Assembly: GCA_017405065.1 (NCBI GenBank)
Contig: JAFRBD010000156.1
Span: 1 to 38,197, forward strand
Reading direction: 5' to 3'
Length of the DNA stretch: 38,197 nucleotides
From: Ruminococcus sp.
Lineage (GTDB): Bacteria; Bacillota; Clostridia; Oscillospirales; Acutalibacteraceae
In this document: positions 20,106 to 28,129 of the stretch, one piece after another
How positions within the stretch are numbered: the stretch's first letter is position 1
Layout: each line of letters begins with the position of its first letter
Program-made: the position numbers and the translations under genes
The notes under the pieces: model-generated
What the model saw: only the letters and a program-made list of their open reading frames with translations
Database searches by the model: none
What the model was told of the DNA's origin: nothing

Positions 20106-21335
20106 TTACTTGCTTTCCAAAACCTTCAGATAATCTTTGCCTACATTCTGCAGATCATAATGCTTTATAATCTCTTCTTTCCCTTTTCGGGATAATTCGT
20201 CCAACGCTTCCTGATCCAGATTCTTGACCGAGATGATCGTACTTCTCAGCTTCTCGGCGTCATCGTAAGGAACCGTATAATGTCCGGCGTCGGATACGAC
20301 GCTTTCCAGATCAAACGCAAAAACCGTCGGCGTACCCGAATACAGATACTCGCTCAGCTTATACATGCTTAGCCCATACTGCTGCATGCCGACGTTCTTA
20401 CAGGCTGCAAGACAGCATTTTGCTTTATATAACGCGGTGAGGATATACTTCCTTTCCAGAAAAGGAAAGATTTTCACATTTGTGATATGCTTGCTGTCAA
20501 TAAGCGCTTGAAGCTTCTCTCTTTCCTGTCCCTCTCCTATCACGGCAAAACAAACGTCCTCGTCGGCAAGACCGCTGACGGCGTCGATCAGTAAGTCCAC
20601 ATGCTCGCTGCGCGCAAAGCTGCCTATGTAGATACAGCACCAATTCTCTGACAGATACTGCTCCAACTCAGGAGGAAGCGTTTTGTTTTCCTCAAACCAT
20701 TCGTCTGCCTGCTTGGTATTGATGCCGTTGGGCATCCAAAAGACTTTGTCTTTATAGTCTTTATTGATCTTGCAAATGTGCTTCCACGCATACTGCATCG
20801 TTGTAACAATGATATCAGCGTGCTTATAAGCTCTTTTCTCGATGATTCTGAGCAGTATCACCAAAGGATGAACGGGGCTGACCCCTTGAATCTTAACAAG
20901 AGCCAGCGGCCAGATATCTTTGATCTCCACAACAAACTTTGCGTTGTATTTTTTTGCGAGCGAATATCCCGGTTCCCATACAAACGGCGGTGCGGAGGAC
21001 GCGATGATATATCCCGGAGCGCCGGTTTTTTCGGCGATCTTTTTATGATGCTTCCGAACCAATCTGCAAAAATCGAGCATATTCAGTATCCTGCCTGAAC
21101 CGTTCGACTGATAACTCGGTCCGGAATGTAAATACGCATAGTATACGTTTTCGGCGCGTTCTGTGATCCTGATCGTTTCGTCATAAAGATATTCTTTTCT
21201 CCCGTGATGGAACGACGTGGTGATCACGGCGACCGTATAGCCGGATTGGGCAAAGGACTTTGCCAGCTCCCGGTGCCTTGTTTCCAAATGAGAGGCATAT
21301 AGATTGATGATCCAAATGGTTTTGTTCCTGCTCAC
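20106..21335 (-). CDS. GT4-family glycosyltransferase (WbuB-like)
   Basis: This 409-residue GT-B enzyme has the N-terminus IWIINLYASHLETRHRELAK and the segment SSAPPFVWEPGYSLAKKYNA, which resemble the WbuB group of amino-sugar transferases. The donor-side region includes YIGSFARSEHVDLLIDAV and LSEYLYSGTPTVFA. The start is GTG at 21335, with GGGAG about nine bases upstream and no better ATG. It follows the priming transferase by 98 bp, so it may add the second sugar. The sugar specificity is not proven. Confidence 0.86.
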   Translation of the reverse strand: MSRNKTIWIINLYASHLETRHRELAKSFAQSGYTVAVITTSFHHGRKEYLYDETIRITERAENVYYAYLHSGPSYQSNGSGRILNMLDFCRLVRKHHKKIAEKTGAPGYIIASSAPPFVWEPGYSLAKKYNAKFVVEIKDIWPLALVKIQGVSPVHPLVILLRIIEKRAYKHADIIVTTMQYAWKHICKINKDYKDKVFWMPNGINTKQADEWFEENKTLPPELEQYLSENWCCIYIGSFARSEHVDLLIDAVSGLADEDVCFAVIGEGQEREKLQALIDSKHITNVKIFPFLERKYILTALYKAKCCLAACKNVGMQQYGLSMYKLSEYLYSGTPTVFAFDLESVVSDAGHYTVPYDDAEKLRSTIISVKNLDQEALDELSRKGKEEIIKHYDLQNVGKDYLKVLESK

Positions 21336-21433
21336 GCTGCCAACTCCCTGTCATAACCGGCAAGACGATAACCGATTGCCGAAAAAACGATCAACTGATT
21401 CATACTGACTGTTCCGGATTCTCAAAATAATCA

Positions 21434-22801
21434 TCATCTCAACGCTGTGGTCTGTCCCTTTTTGATTCCCTTTGTGCTTTCTTTCTGGAACAAAACCTTG
21501 ATCGTCGCAAGAATGATGCTCAGATCCTCGATCACATTGGCTTTCGCGATATACTGCAGATCCATGATCAATTTCGCCTGCGGACTGGTATTATACTTAC
21601 CGTAGACCTGAGCCAATCCGGTCAATCCGGCTTTCGTCTGCAAACGGAAAGAAAACTCCGGTAATTCTTTTTCATATTGTGCCGAGATCTCAGGCCGCTC
21701 CGGTCTCGGACCGACGACGGACATATCTCCCTTTAAAATATTGATGAGCTGAGGCAGTTCATCGATCCTGTGTTTTCTGATAAATCTGCCGATCGGCGTG
21801 ATCCTATCATCATTCTCACCCGACGACAGTCTTGCGACGCCGTCGCTTTCGGCGTCCATTTTCATGCTCCTGAATTTTAAAAGCTGAAACTCTTTTCCGT
21901 TTCTCGTCAGTCGCGTCTGCTTATACAGCACTGTTCCGCCGTCGCGCTTGATCAGCAATGCCGTCACCAGCATCAAAGGGGAAACGATAATAAGCATCAG
22001 TAAAGAAGAGACGATATCAAATAACCGTTTGATGATGGCATAGATCGGCGACGGATTGTACCATTCAATAAACGACATAGGGAAGTTCAGAATATGGATG
22101 GGTTTCGCTCCGCTCATAACGATGTCGCCGACACGCGGCATGATAAACATTTTGATGCCGTTCGTGATGCAGTATTTGAGTATCTTATTGCGGGGATGGC
22201 TGTGAACGCCCACGATGATAACGACCTCGATCCCGTTCAGGATCGGCTCATAATTGTCCAGACAATCCGAAACATGGCATGCGCCTATAATATCGAATCT
22301 CTTATCCGAAGCATATGTTTCGTACATCTCATCAAAACTGCCTTTATTATCCCAGATAATCATCGTTTTCATCGGCTTAGCGGTCTTGAGATAGGCCGTG
22401 TGTACAATGAGCGTCCAGATAATGGATGTCATCAGCTGACCGGCGAGAATCAGGAGCATCGGCAGAACGGACGGAAACTTCTCCATTAATAGGAAAGTTG
22501 CGATGTACATGATAAAGTCGGTAGATAACGCCGTGAGGAACTGTCCGTATATGATTCCCAGCTTATGCGGAGTATTGATATTGAACGCTAAATATTCTCT
22601 TCCCAAAAGGTAGTAAAGCGTGATATAAAGCAAAGCGATAACGATTACTCCCTTTTGCAGATAGGACACCGCAAGCTTCTTGTGATAATAGTACATCCAT
22701 CCTGCCGTAAAGCATGCCGCTACAAGGAGTATGTTCAGGATCAAAGCCAATTCGACCCACAGTTTTCTCATTCGATCGTTCTTGTTGTTGCCCGAGGACA
22801 T
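21434..22801 (-). CDS. Undecaprenyl-phosphate sugar phosphotransferase (priming enzyme)
   Basis: This polyisoprenyl-phosphate hexose-1-phosphate transferase starts the repeat unit on undecaprenyl phosphate. The N-terminal part has four to five membrane segments and a CoA-binding-like domain. The catalytic domain begins KRLFDIVSSLLMLI, continues LYKQTRLTRNGKEFQLLKFR, and ends with VVGPRPERPEI and KAGLTGLAQV. The start ATG at 22801 (MSSGNNK) has AAGGTG six bases upstream; a GTG at 22810 lies too close to that site. Its 455 residues are full length. The first sugar could be glucose, galactose or a HexNAc. Confidence 0.92.
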   Translation of the reverse strand: MSSGNNKNDRMRKLWVELALILNILLVAACFTAGWMYYYHKKLAVSYLQKGVIVIALLYITLYYLLGREYLAFNINTPHKLGIIYGQFLTALSTDFIMYIATFLLMEKFPSVLPMLLILAGQLMTSIIWTLIVHTAYLKTAKPMKTMIIWDNKGSFDEMYETYASDKRFDIIGACHVSDCLDNYEPILNGIEVVIIVGVHSHPRNKILKYCITNGIKMFIMPRVGDIVMSGAKPIHILNFPMSFIEWYNPSPIYAIIKRLFDIVSSLLMLIIVSPLMLVTALLIKRDGGTVLYKQTRLTRNGKEFQLLKFRSMKMDAESDGVARLSSGENDDRITPIGRFIRKHRIDELPQLINILKGDMSVVGPRPERPEISAQYEKELPEFSFRLQTKAGLTGLAQVYGKYNTSPQAKLIMDLQYIAKANVIEDLSIILATIKVLFQKESTKGIKKGQTTALR

Positions 22802-22880
22802 ACAATTCACCTTCTGAATCTTTGATTAAGCGCGCTTCATCCGCGCGGCATGCAGGAACAAGCTGCGAATTGAATGAATA

Positions 22881-24395
22881 TTATTCCGCATCCTCTTTTT
22901 TCTCGTGGCGTTTCATGCGCTTCTTTTTCTTTTTATCTGCCGCATCCTTTTTGGCGCTCTTGTTTTTTTGCGCCTCTCTCTTCTTCAGCGTTTTGATCCT
23001 GAATCGACCGGAGAACAGAGAGAATTTCTGCGCTTCCTTTAAGATATCCTTAATGGTTTTCACGGAATTGACCGCGTAACCGATAATACTTACCCCTGCG
23101 CCGTCGAGCCTGTCGATCGCTTTCTTGATATCGTCAAAATCAGCATAGTCATATCTGGCGACAAAAAGAGCGACGTCGATGATCGATTTAAAATTGATGA
23201 CCTCCGCGTCAATGCCCACAGGCGCGCAGTCAAATATCACCATATCATAGTTTTTCGCTATCCCGTCGATCAGCGCCAGCAAAGGCTCGTTGACGGATAT
23301 GGGTTTTTCGCCGAGTACGCACGGCAGCAGGTCGAGGCATCCGGTGATGTGACAGATCGCGTCGGTATTATCGGCGTCTCCGTAATAGACGGCATTCAAA
23401 GATTCCTCATAAGAGATCTTCTCGCTGAACATCGCGCTCAGATTCGGTTCTTTAAAATCCGCGTCGATCATCAAGGTTCTGATGCCCGAAGCGGCAAGCT
23501 GCTGCGCAATATTGACGACCAGACCGGTTTTTCCCTCTCCTCTGATCGTGGATGTTACCAATAACCTTCTGAAATGATGATTGTTCATCCTGTTTTCGAG
23601 GATGTACGCCAAAGAAACCATATCCCTTTTCGCAAGCGAGCTCTCCGTTCCGAAGGGATAATCCTCGGCAAATTCTTTATCATAGGGAATACTCCCGAGG
23701 ACCTCGATCGAATTCAGACCGTCCATATCCTTCACATTCGTCAGCAGCGGTGAGATCAGCAGCTTCAACAGGCAAATGAGCACGCCCGCGCCCGCGCCGA
23801 TCAAAGCGGATATCAGCCATGTCGATAAGCTCACGCTGCCGCCGACGATAAAGTCGGCTTTGGGAGAATTAACGATAGAAACATTACCGATTTTCAGTGT
23901 TTCAAGCAGCACCTTACCGGACACATCGTTGATCGCGTTAAGGATCCTGACGCCCTCCGCTTCGCTTCTCCAATACAGTGTCATTTCGATGATCTGGGTT
24001 TCCTTATACTGGTTGAAGGCGATGTTCTTCTGTATATCCGCTACAGATATCCCTGTCAGTTCTGCTTTTTCAAGAGCTTCTTTGATCATCCTCTCGCTCT
24101 TGAGAATATAGATAGCGGAATCGGTTATTTCCTGAGCAAGCTCTACGTCCGCCTTATCGGGATTCGTGTTCTTCGACGCGTAGTTTCCGCTGCTTGTTTG
24201 CGCAATGATCGCGATCGAGGATCTTATCCTGTATTCCTTGGAGATATTGCCCTGCACAAAACCGATACCCGAGATGATGATCCCCGCGATCAGACCGACC
24301 AGAGCAAGTAGGGCGATCAGCCTTCTTCCGCGAATGATGTAATAGAATACATCGCCGAGTCTTAATATTTTATTCTTTTCATGATTCTCTTTCAC
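22881..24395 (-). CDS. Wzz/BY-kinase-like fusion (chain length and assembly control)
   Basis: This 504-residue protein joins a Wzz-type co-polymerase domain to a MinD-like ATPase. Membrane segments are at about 26-47 and 188-212 with an extracellular region between. The ATPase has Walker A at 283-291 (TIRGEGKTG), the A' motif LMIDADFKEP at 308-317 and Walker B MVIFDCAP. The tail after residue 464 is lysine-rich and has no tyrosine, so the usual C-terminal tyrosine cluster of BY-kinases is missing. The start is GTG at 24395, overlapping the upstream gene by 17 bases, with GGGAAG upstream. Confidence 0.88.
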   Translation of the reverse strand: MKENHEKNKILRLGDVFYYIIRGRRLIALLALVGLIAGIIISGIGFVQGNISKEYRIRSSIAIIAQTSSGNYASKNTNPDKADVELAQEITDSAIYILKSERMIKEALEKAELTGISVADIQKNIAFNQYKETQIIEMTLYWRSEAEGVRILNAINDVSGKVLLETLKIGNVSIVNSPKADFIVGGSVSLSTWLISALIGAGAGVLICLLKLLISPLLTNVKDMDGLNSIEVLGSIPYDKEFAEDYPFGTESSLAKRDMVSLAYILENRMNNHHFRRLLVTSTIRGEGKTGLVVNIAQQLAASGIRTLMIDADFKEPNLSAMFSEKISYEESLNAVYYGDADNTDAICHITGCLDLLPCVLGEKPISVNEPLLALIDGIAKNYDMVIFDCAPVGIDAEVINFKSIIDVALFVARYDYADFDDIKKAIDRLDGAGVSIIGYAVNSVKTIKDILKEAQKFSLFSGRFRIKTLKKREAQKNKSAKKDAADKKKKKRMKRHEKKEDAE

Positions 24396-25992
24396 GTTTC
24401 TTCCCAGCTTTCTTTCTTCTCAGGATTCCGACAGCGATCACCGCCAAAGCTACTATTCCTGCGCCGATCAGTATCGCGAACAGGTCGATCGTATCCCATT
24501 GCTTAACCGTTACATTCTGAAGCTTTGCCGTATCCTTAAGATCGACAGACGCCAGATTTTCCTCACTGTTCGGCTTCCTGACAAAGTAGACGCCCTGCTT
24601 CAGTCCCGAGATGATATGTCCGTCGTCGCCCGACGTCCATTCGTCTACGGTATTGCCGTCCTCGTCGACAAGGATCATATCTTTCCCCGATGCTCCCCGT
24701 CCGAAGACAAGGTCTTCGATCCGCACCGACAGGCAAATCATATAAGCGGTATCGTAACAGACATACGCAGCGCTGTTGTCTATCAAGCCTGAATTATCTA
24801 CCGTGAATACGATTTCTGTATCCTTCTTGATGTATCCCTCAGGCAGGGAAGAAACCGTAAGGGTATATTTCACTTCCTTCTCAAGGTCGATCACCTCGAA
24901 TTCGCCGTTTTCATCCGTCGTCAGATCATCGCGGCCCTCCATCGAGTACACAACGCCCTCGATCGGCTGTTCCGTTCTTTCGTCTGTCAGATTCAGTATG
25001 AACTTCGTCTTGTTGCAGGTCACGCTGACGATCCCGGTATTTTTCTCCATTTCATTATAGATGGTCGCCGAGTAGTTATCCCTGTTCAGCGCATAGTATT
25101 CGGGAGCCTTTATCTGTTTGATGGTATAATTGCCGATATAAAGCTCCTTGCTTTCTGCATAGCCTTTTTCATTCGTGGTGATCTCGTCGACTATCTCGTC
25201 CTTTTTGAAGCGTACCGTCCCGTCGACGGTGACGATATCCTCCGATGCGATCACGTTATATACGACATTTTCGACGGGTCCCGTTGTTTCCCCGTCGTTG
25301 ACCTGAACACGGATAACGCTCTTGATCGGTTTCATCTGCACCTCGACCATGTACGGCTCGGGCCAATCCCAGTAATCGTCGATCTCAAAATCCGTATTCT
25401 CGTCGATATAATACCCCTCCGGAGGCACGATATTATGGAGCGAGTACCATCCTCTGGTTATTTTTTCGGGAAGATAAAAGGTTCCCTGAGAGGTCGTTTC
25501 ATATTGTTTATATTCTATTTTTTGGGGATAATAGGTATGCAGCGTCTGCAATCCCCCGATACCGTTCTTGTCGGCATAAAGCTCAAATTCCGTTCCGGCT
25601 TTCTTGATCGTATTGCCGGTATCGGCGTCGACGACCGTTACAAACACGGCAGTTTTATCGCGGCCGTGTTCCTCCCCGTCGTCAGAAGAGACCGTTGTTT
25701 CCGTCTGAGTCGGCTCGGTATGACCTCCTCCGCCTCCGCCGTTTTCGTTTCGATGATAGTCGTCGTTATCGTCATCGTCATCATGATCGTTGTCGGTTTC
25801 ATCCGGCGTTGCCCTGTCATACACAGCTTCAACATGATGATCGGAGGTGAACTCGCCGTGATTTGACAGGATAATATACAAAACCAAAAGCATCAACAAC
25901 AACAAAACAACAGCAAGTATACCGGCCATCATATCGGTCGCCGATATCCAGAAGCTATCCCCGTTTTCGCCGCGCTTTTTCTTAGGAATCAT
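24379..25992 (-). CDS. MotB/ZorB-like membrane protein with Cna-B/SpaA-type extracellular domains
   Basis: This is a 537-residue protein with an unusual layout. The N-terminal membrane helix (about 16-42) carries SFWISATDMMAGILAVV, matching the W-x-S-x-x-D-L/M-M pattern of MotB, ZorB and other stator B-subunits, with Asp20 as candidate ion-binding residue. An acidic and glycine-rich linker covers 54-112. Three to four Cna-B/SpaA-like beta domains follow (about 113-225, 226-325, 326-420, 421-497). A second membrane helix at about 503-524 is followed by a basic tail. No LPXTG and no OmpA peptidoglycan-binding domain is present. The ATG has GGAG upstream and lies 24 bp after the channel-protein gene. 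Confidence 0.75.
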   Translation of the reverse strand: MIPKKKRGENGDSFWISATDMMAGILAVVLLLLMLLVLYIILSNHGEFTSDHHVEAVYDRATPDETDNDHDDDDDNDDYHRNENGGGGGGHTEPTQTETTVSSDDGEEHGRDKTAVFVTVVDADTGNTIKKAGTEFELYADKNGIGGLQTLHTYYPQKIEYKQYETTSQGTFYLPEKITRGWYSLHNIVPPEGYYIDENTDFEIDDYWDWPEPYMVEVQMKPIKSVIRVQVNDGETTGPVENVVYNVIASEDIVTVDGTVRFKKDEIVDEITTNEKGYAESKELYIGNYTIKQIKAPEYYALNRDNYSATIYNEMEKNTGIVSVTCNKTKFILNLTDERTEQPIEGVVYSMEGRDDLTTDENGEFEVIDLEKEVKYTLTVSSLPEGYIKKDTEIVFTVDNSGLIDNSAAYVCYDTAYMICLSVRIEDLVFGRGASGKDMILVDEDGNTVDEWTSGDDGHIISGLKQGVYFVRKPNSEENLASVDLKDTAKLQNVTVKQWDTIDLFAILIGAGIVALAVIAVGILRRKKAGKKRERES

Positions 25993-26016
25993 ACTGTTTC
26001 TCCTGCATTTTCTGTA

Positions 26017-27540
26017 TTAATAATACATCAGCTCTTCAAATTCTTTTTTGGTCATCATTCTGTAGATATGATCGCCCTTGCCGATACTGCACCCATACCG
26101 CTTGATATCGGCGAGCTGCTTTGCAGAGTCGATCCTGCTTGCCGTCAGATTGATGCCGTTATTGATCGCCTGATCAAAGATCTCATCCAGCTTCATATCG
26201 CTGCTGACGATCGACAGATCGAGATCGATCTCGTCAGCCATCACTTTCTGGAGCTTGATAAAATCTCCGTCAAAGCCGAAAACAGATACCTTAAAGCCTT
26301 TTTTCAAAAGCTCCTGTTCCAGCTCCAGCGCCTCTGCTCTGCAAAGGATGTACGCGTCCGCGTCAAGGGAGATCTCGATATCCCTCGGGGCAAGACCGTG
26401 CTTTTCGAGGAGGCTCGTCATATATCCGGAAATATCTACGGACAGTATCTCCTGTTTGGATACCTTAAACACGAGCGGTACGGGATGGATCTCTTTGTCG
26501 TACCATTGAGCCAGCGCGCCGCATGCCTTATCCCACATTTTTTCATCCAGTTTGACGATATACCCATTTGATAAGACGACGGGCATATAGACTGAGGGGC
26601 TGATGGTGCCGAGCTGTTCATGGTTCCACCTCAGGTTGACTTCGGCTTTGACGACATTACGATTCGACAGATCGCAGACAGGTACGAACGAATATGTGAT
26701 CTCGCCGTTTTTCTCTCCTGCCATCAGCTCGAGCATCACTCTCTGCTCCTGCTCTCTTGAAGCGTCTGAAGCGCCGAAATACTTCGTGCCCAGATCCTGG
26801 ATCCCCGCTAAATAGCCAAGCATTTTCTCGGTGTTCAGGTACTCTTTTGCCCTGATCACTTCATCGGTACGGGGCTGGATCTGAGAATGGAATTTTTCAA
26901 TAAAAAGATCCATGCTGCGGATCGTCATGTTCCAGACGATCCTGTAAACGGCATTAAACGCGATAGAAAGGATAACGCCGACAATAGATGTGTAGAATGC
27001 CGTCGTGATACCGGCGATCAGACTTTCGATACCGTTGACCGTCTCTTCAATATTCGAAAACGTGATGCCGCTGATACCGGTGACCAGTCCCAGAAACGTA
27101 CCCAAAAGACCCAGAGCCGTCAAGGTTCCGGCTATCTGAAGCACAACGCCTCTCCAGCTGCGGATCGATAACGCGTCCTCGTTGAACACATTTTCGATGT
27201 CGCTGATGATGACGCCTTTCTCGCGCTGCTGCATCGCGCTTTCAACATAATCGTTCATCATCTTGTCAAGGGTATTCTGCGAAAACACCTGCTTGTTTTC
27301 AGAAAGCAAAATCCACGGGTTGGTGGAATTCACTTTTTTAAAACCATCAAGACTCCGAACGCCCTGCTTAAAACCGCTCAGGAACATTAAATTGGGGGTA
27401 ATGCCGAAGATGAATCCGGCAGCAATGATCAGCGTCATAGCGGCGACGACGCCGAGAGATAAATAATCAGGTGAAACAAAAACAAACGTGCCCGAAATAA
27501 GCAGCAGTATTCCACCAATCAAAACAACACTTTTTTTCAC
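26017..27540 (-). CDS. MotA/TolQ/ExbB-like proton channel protein with degenerate EAL domain
   Basis: This 507-residue protein has membrane segments at about 4-22, 27-46, 132-156 and 173-204. The last two hold the MotA/TolQ/ExbB core (TALGLLGTFLGLVTGI and IAGITTAFYTSIVGVILSIA). After a helical linker, residues 283-505 follow the EAL-domain outline: AEVNLRWNHEQLGTISPSVY, then YMPVVLSNGYIVKLDEKMW, then a C-terminal GDHIYRMMTKKEFEELM. Most catalytic residues are changed (the DDFG motif reads FGFD, NLS reads KVS, AEGVET reads ASRIDS), so phosphodiesterase activity is unlikely. The start is GTG with a strong AAAGGAG site. It is the first gene of the EPS operon. Confidence 0.78.
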   Translation of the reverse strand: MKKSVVLIGGILLLISGTFVFVSPDYLSLGVVAAMTLIIAAGFIFGITPNLMFLSGFKQGVRSLDGFKKVNSTNPWILLSENKQVFSQNTLDKMMNDYVESAMQQREKGVIISDIENVFNEDALSIRSWRGVVLQIAGTLTALGLLGTFLGLVTGISGITFSNIEETVNGIESLIAGITTAFYTSIVGVILSIAFNAVYRIVWNMTIRSMDLFIEKFHSQIQPRTDEVIRAKEYLNTEKMLGYLAGIQDLGTKYFGASDASREQEQRVMLELMAGEKNGEITYSFVPVCDLSNRNVVKAEVNLRWNHEQLGTISPSVYMPVVLSNGYIVKLDEKMWDKACGALAQWYDKEIHPVPLVFKVSKQEILSVDISGYMTSLLEKHGLAPRDIEISLDADAYILCRAEALELEQELLKKGFKVSVFGFDGDFIKLQKVMADEIDLDLSIVSSDMKLDEIFDQAINNGINLTASRIDSAKQLADIKRYGCSIGKGDHIYRMMTKKEFEELMYY

Positions 27541-27590
27541 GAAAACTCCTTTGTTGAATCAAGACAATCTATAACGATTCGGTTGAATAA

Positions 27591-27612
27591 TTGATTCTTT
27601 TGCAAAAATCAA
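27591..27612. promoter_or_regulatory. Near-palindrome upstream of the EPS operon
   Basis: TTGATT at 27591-27596 pairs with AATCAA at 27607-27612 around a TTTTGCAAAA core, about 50 bp before the first start codon. It could be an operator. It is only a shape-based suggestion. Confidence 0.25.
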
Positions 27613-27725
27613 CATTTTTGTATATATTCTTTCATGTTTTATCATATTGCCTAACGCGTATTTTTCGATAATAGAATAATATTAATTATAATAATGAATT
27701 ATACATATAAAAAGCCTTTTATTCT
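27600..27725 (-). promoter_or_regulatory. AT-rich promoter-like region of the EPS operon
   Basis: This stretch is very AT-rich compared with its surroundings and, on the minus strand, holds two TATAAT hexamers (in TATGTATAATTC and TTATTATAATTA). Upstream -35 hexamers are poor matches, so the exact promoter is not resolved. The leader to the first GTG would be about 150 bases. Confidence 0.35.
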
Positions 27726-27763
27726 GAATCTCCATACCGTAAAAGAGCGCCGCGATGAATGAA
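27726..27763 (-). repeat. 38-bp repeat, copy 1 (upstream of the EPS operon)
   Basis: This segment matches 31535-31572 at 31 of 38 positions, including CCGTAAAA, AGCGCC and CGAT blocks, with mostly transition differences. Both copies lie upstream of minus-strand genes (about 190 bp here). It belongs to no gene seen here. Confidence 0.55.
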
Positions 27764-28085
27764 AGATTCGTTGAGCAGGAACTTGTAACAGTTCATCATT
27801 TGATAGGGGCACTACGCCGTCGCAGGGACGTTCCTCAGCCGGAGACGGCACCCTTCTGTCCGCTTTGCGGACGCCTCCCCACCCGGGGAGATCCCATTGC
27901 TCGTCCGCTTAGCAGAAATGTTTCTCTCCTATCTCACGTTTTCGACTAATGAAACGCCCGTCTTTCTGCGGATGGTCAATGACCATCCCTACGGAAACAT
28001 CAGCTTTGCTTCGCTTGCTGCGCTGCTGCGGCCTGTCGCTGTGCAAAAGTGAAGAGCAGCCGCCGATTACTAATATATTTCCGTA
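27764..28085. other. GC-rich gene-free block with several hairpins
   Basis: This block lies between the AT-rich EPS promoter region and the glycosidase terminator. It holds a series of dyads: GCCGTC/GACGGC (27816-27849), GTCCGC/GCGGAC (27858-27872), CTCCCC/GGGGAG (27875-27890) and GGATGGT/ACCATCC (27970-27988). A 64-codon open frame on the plus strand (27755-27949) has no ribosome site and no family match. It may be a structured RNA or the remnant of a mobile element. Nothing else is recognisable. Confidence 0.4.
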
Positions 28086-28116
28086 AACAAAAGCTCCACC
28101 GCGTCGGCGGTGGAGC
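28086..28116 (-). terminator. Rho-independent terminator of the glycosidase gene
   Basis: On the minus strand GCTCCACCGC/GCGGTGGAGC (28116-28093) with a CGAC loop is followed by TTTTGTTT. It begins 13 bases after the glycosidase stop codon. Confidence 0.9.
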
Positions 28117-28129
28117 CGCTGTGATCCAT

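Noticed and set aside
24379..25992. Sortase-assembled pilin
   Set aside because: Cna-B/SpaA-like domains are present, but there is no signal peptidase site, no LPXTG-type motif, no pilin lysine motif recognised and no sortase gene in the window.
24379..27540. Zorya-type antiphage defence system
   Set aside because: The channel and MotB-like first helix resemble ZorA and ZorB, but no ZorC, ZorD or ZorE gene is nearby, the partner lacks an OmpA peptidoglycan-binding domain, and the neighbours are EPS genes.
26017..27540. Active c-di-GMP phosphodiesterase
   Set aside because: The EAL scaffold is present but the DDFG, NLS and AEGVE positions are substituted, so catalysis is not expected.
27755..27949. 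64-codon protein on the plus strand with a CPLCG motif
   Set aside because: It has no ribosome site, overlaps hairpins and the 38-bp repeat, and does not resemble a known small protein.
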